Assembly (NCBI GenBank): GCA_016617855.1
Contig: JAECUM010001932.1
Coordinates: forward strand, 1 to 64,000
Direction: 5' to 3'
Origin: Megalonaias nervosa
Taxonomy: Eukaryota; Mollusca; Bivalvia; Unionida; Unionidae
Length of the DNA: 64,000 nucleotides
The notes under the pieces were generated by a model. That model worked only from the letters and a program-made list of their open reading frames with translations, was not told the DNA's origin and did not search any database. Below are positions 62,201-64,000 of this stretch, one piece after another (the first letter of the stretch is position 1; each line of letters opens with the position of its first letter). Both the position numbers and the translations under genes were made by a program.

Positions 62201-62963
62201 TAAGTAATTCCTTGAGTCCACTAAATATTTTCTTGTTTGTTATGTGTGTTTTATGTTTACTGGTCCTCTCTGTTAAATATCTTGTCCAGGCATTGGCATA
62301 CCACTCAAAGTGTCTCTATCTATTATATCGATAACTTAGATTGTAAATTGAATGCTTCAATGTCAAAACTTCTATTTTTATCAATAAGCACTCCAATGTT
62401 AGCACTGTGTCTTTCACAGGGTGTAAGCTATATTGTTAGCTTAATCATCCCATTTAGTTAGAGTTTTTTAATTAAAACCTATACAACAATTTATATATAC
62501 ATAGCAAAGTCATCTATTATAATGACCTGCCTACCTATTGTCTTTTTTTTGTTTGGTGTGGAACTGCGATTTTGTTTTGAGCTAACTAGTTTTATTTTGT
62601 TTTATCTTAAAATCATTATTTTTTTCTTTAAATAATGCATATGATATGGTGTTATTTTGCTATAAATCGGAGCAAGATATTTTTTTCCAGCTATTGGCAG
62701 ATGGAAATTTCCCCTCCCCCACTCCCAAGTGTCAGGCCACTGACATACAACGTATTGTGGTATGTTCAGAAATACCATGGTAGACTGCAGTATAAAATTT
62801 TTCATGGTACCCAGCTCTAATAATAACAGATGAACTCACAGCCTGGGCACAATGTTGCCAGCATACTGCACCAGTTCATACAGATCAGCCACTTTCCTCC
62901 CCTTCTGAAACTCATCCACTAGATACAGCTCCAAGTGTCTCAGCTCATCTGATATTGCCATAT
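11572..62963 (-). CDS. VPS35: VPS35 retromer scaffold subunit, 14 exons, 5' end outside window
   Basis: VPS35 is the long alpha-solenoid of the retromer (VPS26-VPS29-VPS35), which acts on the cytosolic face of endosomes and retrieves cargo receptors to the trans-Golgi network or plasma membrane. Fourteen minus-strand exons (62840-62963, 60714-60896, 58522-58741, 52863-52946, 49575-49684, 47922-48018, 45565-45713, 41643-41850, 41175-41330, 40338-40460, 34617-34796, 30918-31154, 18042-18185, 11572-11751) join in phase to 2195 nt, about 730 residues plus stop. Every junction is GT-AG. The reading frame is intact and matches human VPS35 (796 aa) collinearly from about residue 67 to the end, including the conserved PRLYLL motif split across the first two exons, which family knowledge links to VPS26 binding. 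The start codon and about 66 residues lie upstream of 64000. Nothing suggests a pseudogene: introns are present and no frame breaks were found. Confidence 0.97.
12400..13400. repeat. diverged tandem array of 'gaccttgacctttgacc'-type repeat
   Basis: Five to six decayed units of very roughly 150-200 bp share, in order, 'accatttttcttctttcagt', 'tttgacctttgaccc', 'ccaagtgcaagccatccac', 'aaagtttggtcaaagtatg' and 'ttatgcagaaaccatttttc'. Related units recur at 36290-36960 and 63170-63560. Repeats of this type are abundant in bivalve genomes as far as I know. Confidence 0.7.
14680..14960. repeat. minisatellite, about 31-bp unit
   Basis: About nine copies of AGAGAAATGTCAGTATAGTG followed by TTTGACTATAA, with small differences. 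Confidence 0.9.
15352..15726. repeat. foldback element split by a SINE
   Basis: Left half at 15352-15436 (ATAAGTTGAGTCCAATTGCA, CCCAGATCTGCCATTGTATA), right half at about 15630-15726 (CAAACAACATAACCCTGAGC, GATCAGGATCTTTGTTGTT, ending TTACAAGCAAGTAT). A SINE family A copy lies between them, so the SINE inserted after the foldback element. Confidence 0.75.
15437..15629 (-). mobile_element. SINE family A copy inside foldback element
   Basis: Plus strand shows the family A tail (TTTAATGCCATTTTTCAGCA), then AGCCAGTATAAATGGTG, GAAAACCCCGGAAAGAACCA, AAGAAGCTACTGGCGAGCTT and TGAGACTCAAACCCACGCAG. The tRNA head is truncated after box B. Confidence 0.8.
16678..16892. repeat. foldback element, near complete
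   Basis: Outer arms CTTATAAGATGAGTCCAACT and AACTTATAAGCAAGTACAGA enclose two hairpins: one around ACACAGATCTGC...GATCTGGATCAGTG and one around AGACTCTGATCTGC...GCAGATCAGGATCT. Confidence 0.75.
18042..18185 (-). CDS. VPS35: VPS35 coding exon (C-terminal region)
   Basis: 144 bp, 48 codons, phase 0 on both sides. It reads [20 protein letters not shown], then [20 protein letters not shown] and YYEKGCDQ. The Met is internal, not a start: it matches human [20 protein letters not shown] in the middle of the chain. Acceptor CTGCAG, donor CAG|GTAAGG. Confidence 0.96.
18279..18523 (-). mobile_element. SINE family A, full-length copy
   Basis: Plus strand begins with a (TTG)n-like tail and GGGTTTAATGCCATCTTTCA. 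The body is GAAGAACCACCAACTCATGA and AGAAGCTACTGGCAAACTTT. It ends in a tRNA-like head whose minus strand carries box B near GGGTTCGAGTC and box A near GTGGCCCAGTGGTCTAAAGC. Confidence 0.85.
24700..25170 (+). mobile_element. two degraded SINE family A copies in tandem
   Basis: 24700-24890 carries TTGCCAGTTACTTGTGGAAG, GTCAGTGGTTC and AAACTGGCTGCCATATACA. 25018-25170 carries TAAGATCACTTGCACATCTC, TTCTTCCTCCACCTAGTATA, CTGGCTGCCATGTTGAAACA and GGCATTAAAACCCCCC. Both are plus-strand versions of the family A body and tail, strongly decayed. Confidence 0.6.
28446..28830 (-). pseudogene. broken open frame near the end of the nested transposon
   Basis: Two overlapping minus-strand frames (28830-28558 and 28640-28446) look like one coding segment broken by a single frameshift. 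The first begins [20 protein letters not shown], then [20 protein letters not shown]. The second continues [20 protein letters not shown]. The acidic Ser/Asp-rich stretch followed by FEPE resembles the start of the P2X7-C-like domain proteins common in animal transposable elements, but the match is loose. It sits about 500 bp inside the right terminus, where a transposon gene would start. Confidence 0.35.
30069..30268. repeat. foldback element, near complete
   Basis: Left arm CTTGCTTATAAGACAAGTCC, right arm CAATTATAACCAAGTATATA, with hairpin parts GCATAATGCACCAGCAGATC and ATAGACCCTAATCTGCAGGC. The second hairpin has lost part of its right strand. Confidence 0.7.
30918..31154 (-). CDS. VPS35: VPS35 coding exon with the conserved Asp equal to human D620
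   Basis: 237 bp, 79 codons, the longest exon here. It reads [40 protein letters not shown] and [20 protein letters not shown], ending near a conserved HLFWSG motif. The codon at 31124-31122 is GAC (Asp) and aligns with human Asp620, whose change to Asn is a known cause of familial Parkinson disease; the ancestral Asp is kept. Donor GAG|GTTAGA, phase 0. Confidence 0.97.
31739..31950. repeat. foldback element, near complete
   Basis: CACTTATAAAACAAGTCCAA on the left, then CAGACCCAAATCTGCTTTTG paired with GGCAGATCTGGGCCTGTGCA, then GTGAACCCTGATCTGCCAGT paired with GGTAGATCAGGATCTATGTT. This copy shows the two-hairpin layout most clearly. Confidence 0.8.
32118..32204. repeat. (GGA)n(GA)n polypurine microsatellite
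   Basis: A short GGA run leads into about 30 GA units with no pyrimidine on the plus strand. Open frames across it (Glu/Arg run on plus, Leu/Ser run on minus) are repeat artefacts. Confidence 0.95.
32918..32985. repeat. 27-bp tandem repeat, about 2.5 copies
   Basis: TTGCTGGACAGTGGAGTAAT followed by ACTTTCA, three times nearly perfect. Confidence 0.9.
34617..34796 (-). CDS. VPS35: VPS35 coding exon (about human residues 550-609)
   Basis: 180 bp, 60 codons, phase 0 on both sides. It reads [20 protein letters not shown], then [20 protein letters not shown] and [20 protein letters not shown]. The last 40 residues are almost identical to human. It forms part of the C-terminal solenoid that packs around VPS29. 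Confidence 0.97.
34936..35160. repeat. minisatellite, about 36-bp unit
   Basis: About six imperfect copies of GGAACAGAACAAATCTGTCC followed by TTAAAAGGAC and a few bases. Confidence 0.85.
37692..37915 (+). mobile_element. SINE family A, plus-strand copy
   Basis: The tRNA-like head GTGGACAAGTGGTCTAAGGC (box A) is followed by box B near GAGTTTGAGACT, then CTTGGCAGTAGCTTCCAATA, GGTGGTTTTTCCTGG and ACTGGCCACCATGTATAGCC. Oriented opposite to most other copies here. Confidence 0.8.
38722..39036 (-). mobile_element. SINE family B, second full-length copy
   Basis: Collinear with 8314-8635: TTTATAGTGATGTCTAGCAC, GGGGCATCATGCCGCAGACA, CATCATGTCCCATCCAGTCA, TTGGTATGACTCGGCTGGGG, ending in the inverted tRNA-like head with box A at CTCTAACCACTAGACCAT. 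Confidence 0.85.
40091..40375 (-). repeat. VPS35: 56-bp tandem duplication of exon end plus splice donor
   Basis: Five units, each containing the last ~38 bp of the 40338-40460 exon and ~18 bp of intron. The true donor is GT at 40337-40336. Copies fall exactly 56 bp apart: 40281-40280, 40225-40224 and 40169-40168 keep GT. The fifth, at 40113-40112, is mutated to TT. The first three are GAG|GTATGT and the fourth GAG|GTATTT. 56 is not a multiple of three, so using the second donor would shift the frame, and an in-frame stop at 40244-40242 precedes the third. Confidence 0.93.
40338..40460 (-). CDS. VPS35: VPS35 coding exon with duplicated 3' end (about human residues 509-549)
   Basis: 123 bp, 41 codons. 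It reads [20 protein letters not shown] then [20 protein letters not shown] and a final Glu, with donor GAG|GTATGT. Phase is 0 on both sides and it joins exactly to DENWEKKC in the next exon. The last ~38 bp of the exon plus its donor belong to a 56-bp tandem repeat that continues into the intron, so several copies of the exon end and donor lie in a row. The donor at 40337-40336 is chosen because it alone keeps the frame with the next exon. Confidence 0.95.
40461..41174 (-). other. VPS35: VPS35 intron, 0.7 kb
   Basis: Short intron, largely occupied by a foldback element at 40781-40997. Confidence 0.92.
40781..40997. repeat. foldback element, near complete, opposite orientation
   Basis: Arms TTCACTCATAAGTCAAAACC and TTGACCTATAAGCGAGTACA. 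Hairpin around GAACTGCACAGACCCAGAAA...TAGATTTGGGTCTGTGCAGT. Confidence 0.75.
41175..41330 (-). CDS. VPS35: VPS35 coding exon (about human residues 457-508)
   Basis: 156 bp, 52 codons, phase 0 on both sides. It reads [20 protein letters not shown], then the acidic [12 protein letters not shown] linker and [20 protein letters not shown]. The acidic linker before GRFIHLL is typical of the family and precedes the C-terminal half of the solenoid, which binds VPS29. Confidence 0.97.
41331..41642 (-). other. VPS35: VPS35 intron, 312 bp
   Basis: The shortest intron. No repeat or gene seen. Confidence 0.92.
41643..41850 (-). CDS. VPS35: VPS35 coding exon (about human residues 387-456)
   Basis: 208 bp. 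It completes the split His and reads [20 protein letters not shown], then [20 protein letters not shown] and [14 protein letters not shown], ending in QEQ at phase 0. The [21 protein letters not shown] segment is a hallmark of VPS35. Donor CAG|GTAAAC. Confidence 0.97.
42570..44240. repeat. 24-bp minisatellite, about 55-60 units, split by a SINE
   Basis: Unit CAGATGAGTGGACATATCTG plus TATG, with variants (CAGATTAGTGG, CAGTTGACTGG, TATATTCAGATAGGTGG). Because 24 is a multiple of three, frames stay open on both strands: plus reads repeats of GHICMQMS or TYLYADEW, minus reads MSTHLHTD. These are artefacts of the repeat inside an intron. Blocks of variants recur in the same order near 42590-42850, 43010-43340 and 43850-44000, so the array grew by larger segmental duplications. 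Confidence 0.93.
43526..43784 (-). mobile_element. SINE family A inserted in the 24-bp minisatellite
   Basis: Begins with a (TTG)n tail and GGGTTTAACGCCATTTTTCA. Body AGCCAGTATAATTGGTGGAG and AGAAGCTACTGGCAGGCTTT. The tRNA-like head has minus-strand box B near GAGTTTGAATCTTGG and box A GTGGCTGAGTGGTCTAAAGC. CTGTATGCAG flanks both sides, but that is also repeat sequence, so it is weak as a target duplication. Confidence 0.9.
44455..44925. repeat. 29-bp minisatellite, about 16 units
   Basis: Unit GTGTGACAGGTACAAAGTTT plus GGGCTGTTA, alternating with a GGGCTATCA variant. A 10-bp GGTACAAGGT duplication occurs near 44880. Confidence 0.93.
45565..45713 (-). CDS. VPS35: VPS35 coding exon (about human residues 338-387)
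   Basis: 149 bp. It reads [20 protein letters not shown], then [20 protein letters not shown] and DIFNRLNLD, collinear with human. It ends two bases into a His codon before GTGAGT. It belongs to the central solenoid. Confidence 0.95.
46262..46430. mobile_element. fragment related to the terminus of the DIRS-like element
   Basis: GTTGTCTCCCCTTGCATAGA, TGTACAAGCTCTTCAAGGGA, TGTAACTGCGGGCTTGGAGG and TTATGATTGGTAAATATT parallel, in order, the sequence at 18862-19010 (GTGGTCTCCCCTTAGAAGG, TGTACATTCTTCCAGGCGTG, TAACTGATGAGGGCTTGAGA, ACATGATTGG). An incomplete relative with no coding part. Confidence 0.5.
47617..47715. repeat. short tandem repeat, about 17-20 bp
   Basis: Five imperfect copies of TCCTTTATGGACAGACC or TCCTTTATAGACAGATA. 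Confidence 0.8.
47922..48018 (-). CDS. VPS35: VPS35 coding exon (about human residues 305-337)
   Basis: 97 bp. It completes the split Arg and reads [20 protein letters not shown] then [12 protein letters not shown], matching human [20 protein letters not shown] and the following helix. Acceptor TTTGTAG, donor CAG|GTGCAA; ends in phase 0. Confidence 0.95.
48019..49574 (-). other. VPS35: VPS35 intron, 1.6 kb
   Basis: Its 5' end, next to the donor, is a 24-bp minisatellite. 48019-49165 holds nothing recognisable. Confidence 0.9.
49168..49530. repeat. second 24-bp minisatellite, about 15 units
   Basis: Unit ACATGGTGAATCTGCTAGTG plus AGAG, unrelated in sequence to the 24-bp repeat at 42570-44240. 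It is again open on both strands (plus LLVRHMVN, minus MCLTSRFT). It starts about 45 bp past the splice donor of the 49575-49684 exon. Confidence 0.92.
49575..49684 (-). CDS. VPS35: VPS35 coding exon (about human residues 269-305)
   Basis: 110 bp, beginning [20 protein letters not shown] and ending [12 protein letters not shown], nearly identical to human. It ends two bases into the Arg codon before GTAAGC. A 24-bp minisatellite starts only about 45 bp past this donor, at the 5' end of the following intron. Confidence 0.96.
50040..50935 (-). mobile_element. second DIRS-like gag fragment
   Basis: The minus strand at 50930-50830 reads [20 protein letters not shown] and then [10 protein letters not shown]. 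This aligns with [20 protein letters not shown] and HDVCSH at 23432-23353 in the larger element. The Cys-x2-Cys...Gly-His-x4-Cys spacing is kept in both. The rest, down to about 50040, is broken frames. No RT was seen, so it is a gag-only remnant. Lower limit is estimated. Confidence 0.55.
51089..51334 (-). mobile_element. SINE family A with clear target-site duplication
   Basis: A full-length copy: (TTG)n tail, GGGTTTAACGCCATTTTTCA, AGAAGCTACTGGCAGGCTTT, then the inverted tRNA-like head ending at AGACCACTCGCCAC. TGTGTTAATTTGT occurs at 51079-51091 and again at 51335-51347, a 13-bp target-site duplication typical of LINE-driven retrotransposition. This is among the youngest insertions here. 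Confidence 0.93.
52863..52946 (-). CDS. VPS35: VPS35 coding exon (about human residues 241-268)
   Basis: Short 84-bp, 28-codon exon, phase 0 on both sides. It reads [20 protein letters not shown] and then YLMECVIQ, matching human [20 protein letters not shown]. The acceptor has a T-rich tract (TTTTTTTCAG) and the donor is CAG|GTATAT. Skipping it would keep the frame, so it could in principle be a cassette exon; there is no evidence that it is. Confidence 0.95.
55053..55175 (-). pseudogene. pogo/Tigger transposase N-terminal remnant (HTH)
   Basis: Forty codons ending in TAA. Reads [20 protein letters not shown] then [20 protein letters not shown]. The pattern LETKYxAxKEVExGxSRKDVxxKF is characteristic of the CENP-B-type DNA-binding domain at the start of pogo/Tigger transposases. 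It stops where the recognition helix would continue, and no DDE domain follows in the element. Confidence 0.75.
55353..55612. repeat. 89-bp tandem repeat inside the pogo-like element
   Basis: Starts at 55353, 55442 and 55531. Each unit has TTAAAGCCTGGCGGCAAGAT, CAACTAATTGTTGAACAAAG, GTCGGAACTGGCAGCTTGTC and GACATAAATGATTAG. The end of the unit resembles the terminal repeat (GTCGACATAAGTGATGTCG), so internal copies of the terminal sequence may be multiplied. Confidence 0.9.
56984..57391 (-). pseudogene. hAT transposase C-terminal dimerisation domain, remnant
   Basis: Open frame of 135 codons. It contains [20 protein letters not shown], then [20 protein letters not shown] and ESLLVVK. This is the classic hAT C-terminal block (LxxxLLxIPxSNAxxERxFSxVRKxKTxxRxxLxxxTLxSLLxVK). 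The catalytic core that should precede it is absent. Confidence 0.88.
57536..57732 (-). pseudogene. hAT transposase N-terminal zinc finger, remnant
   Basis: Starts [20 protein letters not shown] with a basic, nuclear-localisation-like stretch. [20 protein letters not shown] and [16 protein letters not shown] follow. The Cys-x2-Cys...His arrangement with SGGxNDxxRH is typical of the BED-like finger of this hAT group. It lies upstream of 56984-57391 on the minus strand, in the right order. Confidence 0.8.
58522..58741 (-). CDS. VPS35: VPS35 coding exon (about human residues 170-240)
   Basis: 220 bp, after a TTTCAG acceptor and before donor GTCAGT. It starts in the variable loop ([15 protein letters not shown]), then carries the conserved [20 protein letters not shown], the charged [20 protein letters not shown] stretch and SQLE. 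It ends in phase 0 after MEKYKK. The charged helix is strongly conserved across animal VPS35 proteins. Confidence 0.97.
58764..58898. repeat. foldback element, single-hairpin version
   Basis: Shorter than other copies: arms ACTTTCTGATAAATCAAAGT and GATTCTTAAGTAAGCATATA enclose only one hairpin (ACAGACTCTCATCTGC...GGCAGATCAGGGTCTGT). Either a deletion of one hairpin or a simpler ancestral form. Confidence 0.7.
59580..60070. mobile_element. repeat remnant with inverted and direct 'gattggggaac' motifs
   Basis: CTATAATGTGATTGGGGAAC (59706-59725) is followed about 60 bp on by the inverted CTTAATCTAATCACATTA. The direct copy AATGAGATTGGGGAACGTAT appears again near 59992-60012 with AAAGGAGAAAACAATTTT. 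Three copies of GCATCCTCATTA lie at about 59828-59855. The layout recalls DIRS-type termini, but no coding sequence supports it. Confidence 0.4.
60714..60896 (-). CDS. VPS35: VPS35 coding exon (about human residues 108-170)
   Basis: 183 bp. It completes the PRLYLL motif and reads [20 protein letters not shown], then [20 protein letters not shown], close to the human sequence. It ends in the less conserved acidic loop (LPDCETEA) and splices at GTATGT, leaving two bases of a codon. The highly conserved [20 protein letters not shown] stretch makes the assignment certain. Confidence 0.97.
60897..62839 (-). other. VPS35: VPS35 intron, 1.9 kb
   Basis: Contains a foldback element (61376-61588). 61600-62839 is very AT-rich and holds nothing recognisable. 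Confidence 0.9.
61376..61588. repeat. foldback element, near complete
   Basis: GTATATACTAGCTTACAAAT on the left and GAGTTATAAGCAAATATATG on the right. Hairpins around ATAGACCCAGATTTATTGTT and TGACATATTAGGGTCTATGT. Confidence 0.7.
62840..62963 (-). CDS. VPS35: VPS35 coding exon (about human residues 67-108)
   Basis: First VPS35 exon inside the window, 124 bp. It begins after an AG with the last two bases of a Tyr codon, then reads [18 protein letters not shown] and ends in NIVPR plus two bases of Leu before the donor GTGAGT. The partial codons show that another coding exon lies upstream, beyond 64000. It covers the N-terminal solenoid helices and the first half of the PRLYLL motif, the region known in the family to contact VPS26. 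Confidence 0.96.
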
Positions 62964-64000
62964 CTTATCAGTTATTAAGGTCTATTTTGTGATTACACTG
63001 CTATAGAAACCATGTCATTGTACACAAAATAAATTTTTAAAAATGTTTTTAAGTTTCTTAAGTTCAGACAATATTGCTAAATTTGATAAAACCTGAATTG
63101 TTCTATACAGGGGCCATAACCCCACAAATGTTTGTTGAAGAACAGTAAAAATCAAACCTGACCTAGTCTTCCTAATCTAAAAAGTCATACCAAATTTGGT
63201 TTCAATCCAGGTAATCCTAAGCAGAAACTGAAGGTCACTGTTCTAGGTCAAACAAGGGTCATGTATCTTAAACTCAAGTGATAATGTAAACACACTAAAC
63301 AAGACCTCTGATCTTATAACCCCAAAACAAATGCTTTCATACCCAAAGTGCAAGCCATTCACAAACTATGGCGAAAGTACAAAGTCGAGAAATTTAATTT
63401 TATGCAAAAATGATATTTCATTTTTTACCTAGTGACAATGACCTACTAAATACAAGTCATTTCTATGATGTGACAAGGAATCTTTCATACATGTGAAAAT
63501 ACTGAGTAGAAACTGTCTTCCTCCTTTCAGTCCCTGTAACGCTGACTTCTGATGTTTCAGACCAAATTGATATGTTTCATTCTTTATGCAAGCTGTTTAG
63601 AAAGGTTATATAAATAGTAGATTGTATATAACTTGTGTTATCATGTGGAAACAAAACAGGTTTCAGCTGGATGGGTATACAGACGAATGTATGGATGTAC
63701 AGTTGGATGAATGTACAACATAACATGATATGATCTGCGTTATGACATACCAAGAAATATGGGTTGGTAGGATGCTTTCTGTTGAAATTTATTCCAATGC
63801 TGTTGATTACATATGCTATGAAAATAATTGTTTCAAGTTTTCTTAAGTTTTTTATCTTCACTCATATCTAATGGTTCATCAGCATTATCAGTCCAATACT
63901 GAAAGGCCCTTGTGCTAGGGTGCTTTGTGTTGAAGTTTGTCAAATTATGTTCAGGTTTTTTCAAATATAAAGTTGTGAACACAATCAGTGGTGGATATGC
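62964..64000 (-). other. VPS35: VPS35 intron continuing past window edge
   Basis: Upstream of the first visible exon, no sequence encoding VPS35 residues 1-66 was found on either strand, so this is intron up to the edge. It carries bivalve-type repeat sequence ('aggggccataaccccacaaa' near 63110, 'caagccattcacaaactatg' near 63350). The 94-codon minus-strand frame at 63577-63861 has no recognisable content. Confidence 0.75.

Noticed and set aside
62964..64000. First exon of VPS35
   Set aside because: No sequence matching the N-terminal ~66 residues was found on the minus strand; the partial codon at 62963 shows it must be upstream of the window.

Overview
This is eukaryotic, intron-rich, AT-rich animal DNA. 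It is most likely from a mollusc, probably a bivalve: diverged copies of the 'tgaccttgacctttgacc' type of repeat, tRNA-derived SINEs, many minisatellites and a DIRS-like retroelement fill the introns. The species call is an inference, not a measurement.

The one gene I can identify with certainty is VPS35, the large scaffold subunit of the retromer endosomal sorting complex. It lies on the minus strand. Fourteen coding exons run from 62963 down to the stop codon at 11572. All exon boundaries seen are GT-AG, reading phase is kept at every junction, and together they encode about 730 residues, matching roughly residue 67 to the end of the 796-residue human protein. The exons for the first ~66 residues, the start codon and the promoter lie beyond position 64000. 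The gene fills about 51 kb because its introns have been swollen by repeats.

Layout by region. 1-11130, downstream of VPS35: two AT microsatellites, a candidate coding exon of an unidentified neighbour at 1541-1796 (minus), two degraded LINE reverse transcriptase remnants (3837-5590 and about 6660-7960), SINEs and minisatellites. 11133-18041: VPS35 3' end and first intron from that end, with a bivalve-type repeat array, a 31-bp minisatellite and foldback elements, one of them split by a SINE. 18186-30917: the largest intron, holding a DIRS-like element (18851-29665) that is itself interrupted by a 5.7-kb terminal-inverted-repeat DNA transposon (23626-29320). 31155-40337: microsatellites, a long decayed ~160-bp repeat array and SINEs. 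40091-40375: a 56-bp tandem duplication of an exon end together with its splice donor. 41851-45564: a 24-bp minisatellite split by a SINE, then a 29-bp minisatellite. 49685-58521: a second DIRS-like gag fragment, a SINE with a clear target-site duplication, a pogo/Tigger-like element (54388-55800) and a hAT element (56708-57973). 58742-64000: foldback elements, a possible DIRS-related remnant and decayed repeats.

A family of ~200-bp foldback elements made of two hairpins inside an outer inverted repeat recurs at least eight times. No RNA genes, CRISPR arrays or bacterial features were seen. Apart from VPS35 and the one candidate exon, everything recognisable is repetitive or mobile DNA.
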